Below are positions 1 through 6,929 of a stretch of DNA of 7,973 bases, one piece after another. The position numbers were made by a program, and so were the translations under genes. A model generated the notes under the pieces. That model saw only the letters and a list, made by a program, of their open reading frames with translations. It was not told the DNA's origin and searched no databases. Each line of letters opens with the position of its first letter. Positions within the stretch are counted from its first letter, which is position 1. The DNA is from Bacteroidales bacterium (GTDB lineage Bacteria; Bacteroidota; Bacteroidia; Bacteroidales; Paludibacteraceae), in assembly GCA_900771035.1 (NCBI GenBank), contig CAAGML010000046.1, positions 1-7,973 on the forward strand, given 5' to 3'.

Positions 1-9
1 CAAATAAAC

Positions 10-197
10 TTTTTGGTGTTTTTGAAGTTTCTTTTTGATAAATTACGCTGCACCTCAGCAATTCAAGCAGAGCTTGATTGCCTTCGGTTTGCAGTAATTT
101 TGGCATCTTGCTGCTTGTCAGTCGGTCACATAGCCCGCTATGCTTCCTCCTTCCGCACAACAATCTGCTCAAAACAAACTTCAAAAACACTCAAAAT
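10..197. repeat. Inverted-repeat-bounded intergenic element (MITE-like or structured RNA)
   Basis: This gene-free stretch downstream of hsdR is bounded by a perfect 15-bp inverted repeat: GTGTTTTTGAAGTTT at 16-30 and its reverse complement at 176-190. Allowing one-base gaps, the arms extend to about 10-39 and 167-197. Inside are smaller hairpins, TCAAGC-AGA-GCTTGA at 63-77 and CATAG-CCCG-CTATG at 129-142. As RNA from the minus strand the whole unit could fold into one long stem with branched arms. The symmetry suggests a miniature inverted-repeat element or a dispersed structured repeat. I have an impression of similar sequence in other Bacteroidales intergenic regions but cannot verify it. 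No transposase is present and no target-site duplication was identified. It lies 19 bases past the hsdR stop. It is a poor simple terminator, because the arms are about 145 bases apart. Confidence 0.55.
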
Positions 198-215
198 GAA
201 TTTATAGAACTCACC

Positions 216-3200
216 TTAAATATTCAAATATCTTTCTAAAAACTCTTTCAATCTTGCTATCACTTTGCCCTTCTTCTCGGCACGTGCCTTTGCACCACCG
301 CCGCCAAACAGAGGCATAGGCGGCAGCAGCTTAACAATCTCCGTGCCAGTCTCGGCTATCATTTCGCTACGGAAGGCATTTTCCATGAAGGTTTTAGTCT
401 CTTCCGGTTTCAGGTTCTCTTCGGTTATTATTTCGTTCAGTTCACGTTCTTTCTGTTCCTCAACATACTTCTGCCACTGCTCGAACACATCTATGTGTCC
501 GGCTGCCGTCATACGGTTGACGAACTGCTCAATCAGTTCCTTCTTGTTTCGCATGTCGGGGCTGGAGGCGATGCCCTTGTCAATCTCAATGAGAATCTCC
601 TTGTCCTTACAGTTGCTGTCGTGGTATTTCTGCACGAGCAGCAGTATGTAGGTTATGTCAATCTGCACCTGGCGCACCAGTTCTATCTCAAACTCGAGGT
701 CGTCTTCTATGTCAACCTTACAGCCACGTTCCTTCTCACGTTTCACCTCCTCATAGATGTCGTAATACCACGAAGTGTAGTCCTGCTTCTCGCCGACTTT
801 GATAATACGCACGCGGTTCAGTTCGTCAATGTCTTCGCTGTTGAACTCGTCGAAGGCAGTCAGGAGGTTGAAGGCACGGAGGAAATTGCCGTACATACGG
901 ACGAACTCCTTTTTCTCCTCAATGTCAGTTATCTGACCGAGGCTGCCGACAGGGAACCGCTCCTTCAGTGCGGTCACTATCTCGACATAGCCTTCACAGT
1001 GTTTACCTTTCTCGTCATAGCCGAAATAGTAATCCTTCCAAGAGCGCATCTTGATAATTCCGCCGGCGTCCTTGTCGCCGAAGAGTTCAAAGCAATCGTC
1101 AGTGCGCTTAGTCAGGTTGCGGAAGCAGACGATGTTGCCGCAATCCTTCACGGCATTAAGTATTCTGTTCGTACGGCTGAAAGCCTGCAGCAGACCGTGC
1201 ATTTTCAGCGGTTTATCAACAAAGAGCGTGTTGAGGCACTTAGCGTCGAAACCTGTCAGGAACATTCCCATCACGATGAGCAGGTCAATCTCACGGTTCT
1301 TCATGCGGAGCGACACATCCTTGTAATAATTACGGAAACCGTCGCTTGACTTCAGCGAATAGGAGGTGCCGAACATCAGGTTATAGTCAGCCATGGCGAG
1401 TTCAAGAACCTCTTTTGAGGAAGAGTCCATATAGTCGAGAGCCTCGGGGTCCTCGCTGATGAAGCCGTTCTCGTCCTCTGCCCCGTTAGGGTTGAACGTG
1501 AAAATGGTGGCTATCCTGTAGTCCAGACCACTCTCTTCAATCCGACGTTTCAGTTCAAGGTAATACTTAACAGCCATCTTCACGCTGTCGCAGGCGAGCA
1601 TTGCGTTGAAGCCACGCACGTTGACGCGGCTCTTCTTCTCCTTGGCGTTACGTCCCCGGCGCACCATCTCACGGACGTTGGTCAGGCGGCTGAGCGGGTA
1701 ACTCTCGCTGCGTTTGGTCTTCAGGTCAAAATCTTTCAGTATTCTTGCAGAGATCTGCCCGATGCGTTCGTCAGCCATCAGGGCTTTCTCGGTCTCAATT
1801 CCCCACACGTCCTCATTCTCGATGTTCCTCTTAGCCTTGATGGTGTTGATGTAGTCAACCTTGAATTTCAGAACGTTGTGGTCCTGGATGGCATTAACGA
1901 TGGTGTATGTGTGCAGGGCACGTGTGTTGTTGCCCTGAGAGTCGGGTTCACCGCCGAACACCTCAGCCGTAGTCTTAAGATCGCCGTCAGTGCGCACGTT
2001 GGCGTTGCGGGCAAAGATAGGCGTGCCAGTAAAGCCGAACATCAGGTAACGTTTGAACCGCTTTACGATAAGGCGGTGCATATCGCCGAACTGACTGCGG
2101 TGGCACTCGTCGAAAATCAGCACAATGTTACGGTCAAGCACGTTGATTTCGTCCTTGCCCTTCAGCACGTTGGTCAGTTTCTGAATGGTGGTAATGATTA
2201 TCTTGCACTCAGGGTCGTTGAGCTGACGGCGGAGAATGTTGCTGTTAGAGTTGCCGTTGGCGCATCCACGCTCGAAATTGTCATACTCGTTCATCGTCTG
2301 ATAGTCGAGGTCCTGACGGTCAACGACGAAAAGCACCTTTTCGACACCCTCAATTTCCGTGGCCAGCTGAGCGGTCTTGAAAGAGGTCAGGGTCTTGCCC
2401 GAGCCAGTGGTGTGCCAGATGTAGCCACCTGCCTTTCTGGTACCCTGCCAACGGTTGAGCAGGGCAGTACGGATGCGGAGCAGGATTTTCTCGGTTGCGG
2501 CAATCTGGTAAGGGCGCATGGCGAGCAGCATCTTGTCGGCAGTGAAGACGCAATAGCGGGTCAGGATGTTGAGCAGAGTGCGTTTGGAGAGGAAAGTCTC
2601 GGTGAAATCCTCAAGTTCGGTAATAATGTTGTTGTCCTGGTCGCTCCAGAACGAAGTGAACTCGAAGCTGTTAGACTCGCTCTTCACCTTAATCTGTTTG
2701 GCTTTCCGCTCTTCGTTAATTTTGGCAAATCGGGTAGTGTTGCTGTAGTATTTGGTCTTTGTGCCGTTGCTGATGATGAAAATCTGGGTATAATCATACA
2801 GGGCGTTGCCAGCCCAGAAACTCTCCTTCTGATAGCGTCCTATCTGGTTGAAAGCCTCACGGATGCTGACACCACGGCGTTTCAGCTCAATGTGGACAAG
2901 GGGCAGACCGTTCACCAGAATAGTCACGTCATAGCGGTTGCTGAATGTTCCGCCAGTCGGCACATACTGGTTAATCACCTGCAGGGTGTTGTTGTGGATG
3001 TAACGCTTGTCGATGAGGTAGATGTTCTTCGACGTGCCGTCGTCCATCGGCAGTGAGCGGATGTAGTCTTTCTGGATGATTTCGGTTTTCTCCTCGATGG
3101 TGCGAGTCTCGTTGGCGATGTCGCCTTCAAAGAGGCGTTTCCACTCTGCGTTGCTGAATTTAATGTTGTTCAGCCGTTCGAGTTGTTTTTTCAGGTTGTC

Positions 3201-3383
3201 GATAAGCTCCTCTTCCGAATGAATCTCAGGATAGTCGTAGCCCTGACGGCACAGCTGCTCAATCAGAGTTTTCTCCAGTTGAGCCTCGCTCTGATAGCCG
3301 CTGTTGTCACGCTCACGGTGGTTGTAACGAGCAACCACAGTAGCCTCGTCTTGTTCTACAACTATTTTCAGTTCTTCGGTCAT
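216..3383 (-). CDS. hsdR: Type I restriction enzyme subunit R (HsdR), EcoR124I-like
   Basis: This is the motor and nuclease subunit of a type I R-M complex. With HsdM and HsdS it translocates DNA using ATP and cuts at a distance when the site is unmethylated. Numbering from the ATG at 3383 (1055 aa; EcoR124I HsdR is a similar size), the N-terminal PD-(D/E)xK nuclease shows D152, E166-L-K168 and the QxxxY motif Q180/Y184. The SF2 helicase motor shows Walker A TTGSGKT (K330), DECH 425-428, GFTGTP 450-455 and QAFSRTNR 733-740. The C-terminal tail holds the LLPPMPLFGGGG stretch, which in this family docks onto the methylase. Nothing is truncated or mutated in these motifs. An in-frame TTG at 3392 would add three residues and overlap hsdS. 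I chose ATG because it lies one base after the hsdS stop. That spacing implies translational coupling as the last gene of the operon. The family assignment is firm; only the start is open. Confidence 0.96.
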   Translation of the reverse strand: MTEELKIVVEQDEATVVARYNHRERDNSGYQSEAQLEKTLIEQLCRQGYDYPEIHSEEELIDNLKKQLERLNNIKFSNAEWKRLFEGDIANETRTIEEKTEIIQKDYIRSLPMDDGTSKNIYLIDKRYIHNNTLQVINQYVPTGGTFSNRYDVTILVNGLPLVHIELKRRGVSIREAFNQIGRYQKESFWAGNALYDYTQIFIISNGTKTKYYSNTTRFAKINEERKAKQIKVKSESNSFEFTSFWSDQDNNIITELEDFTETFLSKRTLLNILTRYCVFTADKMLLAMRPYQIAATEKILLRIRTALLNRWQGTRKAGGYIWHTTGSGKTLTSFKTAQLATEIEGVEKVLFVVDRQDLDYQTMNEYDNFERGCANGNSNSNILRRQLNDPECKIIITTIQKLTNVLKGKDEINVLDRNIVLIFDECHRSQFGDMHRLIVKRFKRYLMFGFTGTPIFARNANVRTDGDLKTTAEVFGGEPDSQGNNTRALHTYTIVNAIQDHNVLKFKVDYINTIKAKRNIENEDVWGIETEKALMADERIGQISARILKDFDLKTKRSESYPLSRLTNVREMVRRGRNAKEKKSRVNVRGFNAMLACDSVKMAVKYYLELKRRIEESGLDYRIATIFTFNPNGAEDENGFISEDPEALDYMDSSSKEVLELAMADYNLMFGTSYSLKSSDGFRNYYKDVSLRMKNREIDLLIVMGMFLTGFDAKCLNTLFVDKPLKMHGLLQAFSRTNRILNAVKDCGNIVCFRNLTKRTDDCFELFGDKDAGGIIKMRSWKDYYFGYDEKGKHCEGYVEIVTALKERFPVGSLGQITDIEEKKEFVRMYGNFLRAFNLLTAFDEFNSEDIDELNRVRIIKVGEKQDYTSWYYDIYEEVKREKERGCKVDIEDDLEFEIELVRQVQIDITYILLLVQKYHDSNCKDKEILIEIDKGIASSPDMRNKKELIEQFVNRMTAAGHIDVFEQWQKYVEEQKERELNEIITEENLKPEETKTFMENAFRSEMIAETGTEIVKLLPPMPLFGGGGAKARAEKKGKVIARLKEFLERYLNI

Positions 3384-3384
3384 A

Positions 3385-4491
3385 TCATTCAAATGTCAAT
3401 AGTTTCTCACGGTAATATTCGTATTGCTTTTTACGTAATTCAAGTTCTTTTTTCAGGGTTGAAATCATCTCCTCGAATTTATCGAGTTTGGCGACTATTT
3501 CTTGCTGCTTGTCTGGCGAAGGAAAAGGAAACTTAAACTTACTCATTGCGTCTCCTGACACCCTCACAACTTTTGCCCCTGTTGCCGCAGGCTTTTTCTG
3601 TTCTGCAAAACTCTCTGTTTTGAACAAATGAGCGACATATATTGGATTTTGGTTATGAGAGAAACAAAAAGAATCACCACTATATGCAACTTCTTCTTCA
3701 CCCATCCATGCTGTTGCCTTACAACATGCCTCAACATCTTCGCTTGTGGTCGCAATCAATAAATCACCTTTTCGTGCATGTTTGAGTTTTTTCCACAACT
3801 CATTCTTACAGCATGAAATTGTTTCATTTGTATATAAGCCATAATAAGTATGTATTTGACCATAATGAATACATGGTCTTCCTTTATCAACGAAATCGCT
3901 TTTTTGTAAACCATTACCTCTTATGAAAGTTCCTATTTCGCCTAATGTTTTTACAATACCAATTGAAGAAACCTCTGCTATTATCTTCTCCCGATAAACC
4001 TCATACTGCTTTTGGCGTAGAAGTAATTCTTTCTCCACATTCTCCACCATTCCTTCAAATTTGTCTAATATATCTACTATGCGCTGTTGTTCGGAAAGTG
4101 ATGGTAGGGGGATTTCAAAATTGGAGTAACATGAAATCCATTGTCTCGCATGTTCAGCTGGAGTATATTTTATACCAAGCATTGAATAATAAACATACTT
4201 GAAGCTTACATCATCTTTTTTAGGGCGTAACATCTTCATTGCAGAACTTTTCACCTTAAAGTCAAAAGATACGAAATGAAAATTTGTAGTAAAATCATCG
4301 AAAATTATTGTTGGATTTTGGCTACTTGCCTTATATATTCCTGCCGTTTCATTCGTATATCCTAATATAAAGCTTTGACCTGCTGTCAAAACAGGTGTTC
4401 TATGTCTATCATCATATTCTGTGGAGTCAACCAAATATTTTGTAGGCTGCTCATATTCAAGCAAATCTCCTATTTTCACCCATTTCACCAT
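3385..4491 (-). CDS. hsdS: Type I restriction-modification specificity subunit (HsdS)
   Basis: This DNA-recognition subunit sets the bipartite target of both methylation and cleavage. The 368 residues show the classic two-fold layout. Target recognition domain 1 is about residues 1-128 (with the YEQPTKYLVDSTEY start and TPVLTAGQSFILGYT). A central conserved spacer follows at about 129-173 (LPSLSEQQRIVDILDKFE, then a heptad-like helix ending KQYEVYREK). Target recognition domain 2 is about 180-320 (GEIGTFIRGNGLQKSDF, CIHYGQIHTYYG). A second conserved helix is at about 322-368 (FPSPDKQQEIVAKLDKFEE to KQYEYYREK). The two spacers repeat each other in protein but have diverged in DNA. The gene is visibly more AT-rich than hsdM and hsdR, as expected for exchangeable specificity domains. 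It starts 144 bases after hsdM and ends one base before the hsdR ATG. No second or partial hsdS copy is present, so inversion switching is not evident here. The target sequence cannot be read from the protein. Confidence 0.95.
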   Translation of the reverse strand: MVKWVKIGDLLEYEQPTKYLVDSTEYDDRHRTPVLTAGQSFILGYTNETAGIYKASSQNPTIIFDDFTTNFHFVSFDFKVKSSAMKMLRPKKDDVSFKYVYYSMLGIKYTPAEHARQWISCYSNFEIPLPSLSEQQRIVDILDKFEGMVENVEKELLLRQKQYEVYREKIIAEVSSIGIVKTLGEIGTFIRGNGLQKSDFVDKGRPCIHYGQIHTYYGLYTNETISCCKNELWKKLKHARKGDLLIATTSEDVEACCKATAWMGEEEVAYSGDSFCFSHNQNPIYVAHLFKTESFAEQKKPAATGAKVVRVSGDAMSKFKFPFPSPDKQQEIVAKLDKFEEMISTLKKELELRKKQYEYYREKLLTFE

Positions 4492-4512
4492 GTATTTCTT
4501 ATTGTCTTTTTA

Positions 4513-4606
4513 GTACTGCCTTCCAGGCAGCGTATTAGTAGTTCTGTTTTTCCGGGCACTTCGTACCCGGTTACTATCGCTATGCTCTGTATTGCCTTCC
4601 AGGCAA
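4513..4606 (-). repeat. Three-hairpin repeat module between hsdM and hsdS
   Basis: The hsdM-hsdS gap holds two copies of an 18-nt palindromic unit, GTA-CTGCCTTCCAGGCAG (4513-4530) and GTA-TTGCCTTCCAGGCAA (4589-4606), 76 bases apart in direct orientation. They differ only at the outermost stem pair, C-G in one and T-A in the other, so pairing is kept. Between them lies a third hairpin, CCGGG-CACTTCGTA-CCCGG (4552-4570). In minus-strand RNA, the operon's sense, its interior mismatch becomes a U-G wobble, giving an 8-bp stem with a GAA loop. None of the hairpins is followed by a T run in the operon direction, so they do not look like intrinsic terminators. The module could be a REP-like mobile repeat, an RNA-processing or stability element, or a recombination tract next to the variable hsdS. 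Structure is seen directly; function is inferred. Confidence 0.6.
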
Positions 4607-4635
4607 ATCATTATACATTAATTAGACCTCAACCA

Positions 4636-6192
4636 TCAATTATCAATTTCTTTAATAATCCTTTCAATCTCGCCTGCGAGGGAATTGCCCTTCAATCTGA
4701 CAGCATGAACCTCGGTGTTTACGGCGACGATGTCAATCTTCTCACGGGTGTCCTCCTGCTCGACGTAGGATGAGACGGAGAGGTTGCTTTCGTTGGCGAG
4801 GATGTCGGAGATTGTGACCAAGCGGGTGAAGTACCGCACCTCTTTGCGTTCGCAATAAGCATTGACTATGTTGTTTTGATTCTGCTCTGTCAATACGTTT
4901 TTGTTACCACTCTTCTTGAACTCGCGTGAGGCATCGACGAACAGCACGTTGTTGTCCTTCTTGCGGCTTTTGCGCAGCACGATGATACATGTGGCGATGC
5001 CCACGCCGAAGAAGAGGTTGGCGGGAAGCTGTATGACGGTGTCAACGTAGTTGTTCTCGACAAGATAGCGGCGGATGGTCTTTTCAGCCCCTCCACGGTA
5101 GAGCACGCCAGGGAACTCGACTATGGCGCATGTGCCGGTCTCTTTCAGGTGGTAGAGCATGTGCATCGTGAAAGCAAGGTCGGCAGCACTCTGCGGGGCA
5201 AGGACCCCGGCAGGGGAATAGCGGTCGTTGTTAATCAGCAGCGGGTTCTCCTTGCCAATCCATTTGAGCGAGTAGGGAGGGTTGCTGACAATGGCATCAA
5301 AACGGAGGTCGATATGCTTAGGGTCGAGCAGCGTGTCGCCAAGCTGTATGTCGAAGTTGCTGAAGTTGATGTCGTGGAGGAACATGTTGATGCGGCAGAG
5401 GTTGTAGGTGGTGATGTTCACCTCCTGACCGTAATAGCGCAAGCCACGGTTGTTGTCAGGGTCAACAATCTTCTTGAATTTAAGGAGGAGGGAGCCTGAG
5501 CCACAAGCGGGGTCATAGACATCCTTGATGTGGTCGTTGTCGAACGAGGCAATACGAGCAAGGACCTCGCTGACCTCCTGCGGCGTGAAATACTCTCCGC
5601 CGCTCTTGCCTGCGTTTGCGGCATACATTTTCATCAGATACTCGTAGGCATCGCCGAAAGGGTCAATCCGGCGGTTGTTGTAGTCGCCGTCAAGGGGCAG
5701 GTCGGCGATGTGTCTCATCACCTTGGCGAGGGTTTTGTTGCGTTCAATCACTGAGTTTCCCAATGCCGCGCTGTCAACGATGAAGTCGGAGAAGAGGCCA
5801 CGGAGGTCGTCCTCGCTCTCAGTGCCCTGAGCGCTTGCCTCGATGGCACGGAACGCATTGGCGAGGGTCTCGTTGAGGTTAGAGTCGTCCCCGGCATTTC
5901 CGACCACGCGGCAGAAGAGCTGAGAGGGGAGAATGAAGAAGCCTTTTTCGGCGACAATCATATCACGAGCCTCGTCAACATCGTCGTCGTTCATCGAGGC
6001 GTAGTCGAAACCCACAACGCCGGCATCCTTCTGAAGGCGGTTGATGTATTTGGTGATGTTCTCGCTGATATATCTGTAGAACAGCATACCGAGGACGTAA
6101 GCCTTGAAATCCCAACCATCGACCTTTCCGCGCAGCTGGTCGGCGATGGCCCAGATGGTTTTGTGCAGTTCTTCGCGTTCTTTTGTTGCCAT
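4636..6192 (-). CDS. hsdM: Type I restriction-modification methyltransferase subunit (HsdM)
   Basis: This S-adenosylmethionine-dependent adenine-N6 methyltransferase works as HsdM2HsdS to protect host DNA and forms the core onto which HsdR assembles. At 518 aa it is close to EcoR124I HsdM in length and layout. An N-terminal helical HsdM_N region (about residues 5-150, with ELHKTIWAIADQLRGKVDGWDFKAYVL-type sequence) is followed by the N6_Mtase catalytic domain. SAM-binding motif I is DPACGSG at 227-233, preceded by the family's NAGKSGGEYFTP stretch at 193-204. The catalytic motif is NPPY at 304-307. A C-terminal helical tail (NLSVSSYVE, then EIERIIKEI) contacts HsdS in the family. The ATG at 6192 lies 5 bases after the stop of the upstream 171-aa gene, so the two are almost certainly cotranscribed. 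A 144-base structured gap precedes hsdS. No missing residues or frame breaks were seen. Confidence 0.97.
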   Translation of the reverse strand: MATKEREELHKTIWAIADQLRGKVDGWDFKAYVLGMLFYRYISENITKYINRLQKDAGVVGFDYASMNDDDVDEARDMIVAEKGFFILPSQLFCRVVGNAGDDSNLNETLANAFRAIEASAQGTESEDDLRGLFSDFIVDSAALGNSVIERNKTLAKVMRHIADLPLDGDYNNRRIDPFGDAYEYLMKMYAANAGKSGGEYFTPQEVSEVLARIASFDNDHIKDVYDPACGSGSLLLKFKKIVDPDNNRGLRYYGQEVNITTYNLCRINMFLHDINFSNFDIQLGDTLLDPKHIDLRFDAIVSNPPYSLKWIGKENPLLINNDRYSPAGVLAPQSAADLAFTMHMLYHLKETGTCAIVEFPGVLYRGGAEKTIRRYLVENNYVDTVIQLPANLFFGVGIATCIIVLRKSRKKDNNVLFVDASREFKKSGNKNVLTEQNQNNIVNAYCERKEVRYFTRLVTISDILANESNLSVSSYVEQEDTREKIDIVAVNTEVHAVRLKGNSLAGEIERIIKEIDN

Positions 6193-6197
6193 AAGGT

Positions 6198-6713
6198 CTA
6201 TTGTTGTTTGTTTTCAGCCTTCAGCATCTCGTAGTAATAGTGCAGGAAATATTCGTTTCCGGTGAGGGTGTATTTGTCGTGGTACAAATTGGCGAGATTG
6301 CGGAGCAGTTCAGACTCGCTGAAGATGTTTCCACCCCCTGCGTCGAACGCCGCGCCAGGCTGGTCCATAAGCCTCCACGCACGCTCGTAGGCCTGGATGA
6401 CGATGTTTATGCCCCTGCGTTCGTGGTGCAGCAGGTAAGCACGGCAATACTGCACGTGCCATTGGGCGGAATCAACCTTCAGCACCTCGTCCAACTGGCG
6501 GAACGCCAATGCTTTGTTGTGATGAAAGGCATACAGTTTGACCACATTCCTCACCATCTCGTCAGAGTAGGAGTGGTTGCCCTCAGCCACCTGCCTCAGC
6601 TGCAAAGGATACCATTCCAACAAATAGCAACGCATCTCCCTGCCTGTGACATACCCAAGCGAGAAAGCGGTGACAATGACTGCGAGGGCGAAATATGCAA
6701 TCCACTTCTTCAT
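6198..6713 (-). CDS. Small membrane-anchored protein of unknown function leading the R-M operon
   Basis: I do not recognise a family for this 171-aa protein. Residues 4-23 form a hydrophobic segment after two lysines (MKKWIAYFALAVIVTAFSLG), so it is probably a single-pass membrane protein or a signal-anchored periplasmic one. No lipobox cysteine or small-residue cleavage site stands out. The rest looks soluble and helical, rich in Tyr, His and Trp. Residues of about 84-118 (QWHVQYCRAYLLHHERRGIN, then IQAYERAWRLMDQP) loosely resemble a tetratricopeptide-type helical hairpin, but this is weak. A GAAFDAGGGN loop lies at about 120-129. It ends 5 bases before hsdM and starts 34 bases after a hairpin/T-run, making it the first gene of the operon. 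That position would fit a regulator, an anchor or a passenger gene; the sequence does not decide. Reading frame and spacing make it convincing as a gene; its role is open. Confidence 0.8.
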   Translation of the reverse strand: MKKWIAYFALAVIVTAFSLGYVTGREMRCYLLEWYPLQLRQVAEGNHSYSDEMVRNVVKLYAFHHNKALAFRQLDEVLKVDSAQWHVQYCRAYLLHHERRGINIVIQAYERAWRLMDQPGAAFDAGGGNIFSESELLRNLANLYHDKYTLTGNEYFLHYYYEMLKAENKQQ

Positions 6714-6741
6714 ATCGTTCAGTTGCGGCAGGTTATGGGGG

Positions 6742-6785
6742 AAAAAGAAGGCGGATTATGCCTGAATGTAAGCATAATCCGCCTT
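6742..6785 (-). terminator. Intrinsic-terminator-like hairpin in the R-M operon leader
   Basis: A perfect 14-bp stem (AAGGCGGATTATGC at 6748-6761 pairing with 6772-6785) encloses a 10-base loop. Read on the minus strand it is followed by C and then five T (6746-6742), the form of a rho-independent terminator. On the plus strand only a short T run follows, so the minus strand is the likely sense. It could end transcripts of the retropepsin gene, whose stop is 145 bases upstream. Only 34 bases separate it from the start codon of the 171-aa gene and no promoter motif is visible in them. Any operon transcript started at 6834-6865 must therefore pass through it, which makes attenuation possible. 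Confidence 0.75.
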
Positions 6786-6833
6786 TCAGCGTTGTTTATG
6801 TCTCTATATACTATAGGGTTGGAATCAAAGGAA

Positions 6834-6865
6834 CAAAAATACCCCCCCCGTTAAATTTTGTTAAA
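6834..6865 (-). promoter_or_regulatory. Probable Bacteroidetes-type promoter of the R-M operon
   Basis: On the minus strand TATTTTTG (6841-6834) matches the Bacteroidetes -7 consensus TAnnTTTG fully. TTTA (6865-6862), one base off the -33 consensus TTTG, lies upstream with a 20-base spacer. The clear promoter at 7661-7692 in this same window has the same 20-base spacing. The expected start of transcription is about 6825-6830, giving a leader of roughly 115 bases to the 171-aa gene. The spacer contains the G8 run. Direct AAGTTA repeats (6864-6869, 6873-6878) overlap and flank the -33 side and might be an operator. The assignment rests on motif match and position only. Confidence 0.55.
6842..6849 (-). 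repeat. G8 homopolymer (C8 on plus strand) inside promoter spacer
   Basis: Eight consecutive G on the minus strand sit in an otherwise AT-rich intergenic stretch, directly abutting the -7 element. Homopolymeric G tracts of about this length can gain or lose bases by strand slippage, and any change here would alter the 20-base spacing between the -33 and -7 motifs. The tract is seen directly. That it varies is inference. Confidence 0.85.
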
Positions 6866-6929
6866 GTTAGCGAAGTTAACATGTTTCGTGATATGTTGTC
6901 TTTGTGGTTCATCGTGGGTGTCTCCTCTT

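Noticed and set aside
136..144. A 9-mer CGCTATGCT shared between the downstream element (136-144) and the hsdM-hsdS gap (4578-4586).
   Set aside because: A shared 9-mer between two regions of this size is not unlikely by chance, and the flanking sequence does not align, so I do not claim common origin.
13..207. A 64-codon plus-strand frame in the region downstream of hsdR.
   Set aside because: It coincides almost exactly with the inverted-repeat element and begins and ends in its arms. The interval is better explained as a structured repeat that happens to be open in one frame.
1878..3056. A 392-codon open frame on the plus strand, and another of 284 codons at 495-1349.
   Set aside because: Both lie antisense within hsdR, whose motifs are continuous through the same bases. 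Their translations look like low-information, Val/Ala/Leu-rich shadow sequence without recognisable motifs.
3385..4491. Invertible hsdS arrangement or a CRISPR array.
   Set aside because: The repeats within hsdS are direct at the protein level and diverged in DNA. There is no second hsdS, no recombinase gene and no regularly spaced repeat array in the window.
4513..4611. A 33-codon minus-strand frame starting at ATG 4611 in the hsdM-hsdS gap.
   Set aside because: It is made mostly of the palindromic repeats themselves and has no homology I recognise. The hairpin symmetry explains the sequence without a peptide.
4492..4635. An intrinsic terminator or an internal promoter for hsdS.
   Set aside because: No hairpin is followed by a T run in the operon direction, and the closest -7-like sequence (ATGATTTG near 4604-4611) fails the TA positions of TAnnTTTG.
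6201..6854. A 217-codon plus-strand frame opposite the 171-aa gene.
   Set aside because: It mirrors the minus-strand gene, runs through the hairpin and promoter region and has no recognisable domain. The minus-strand frame has a clear N-terminal membrane segment and operon spacing.
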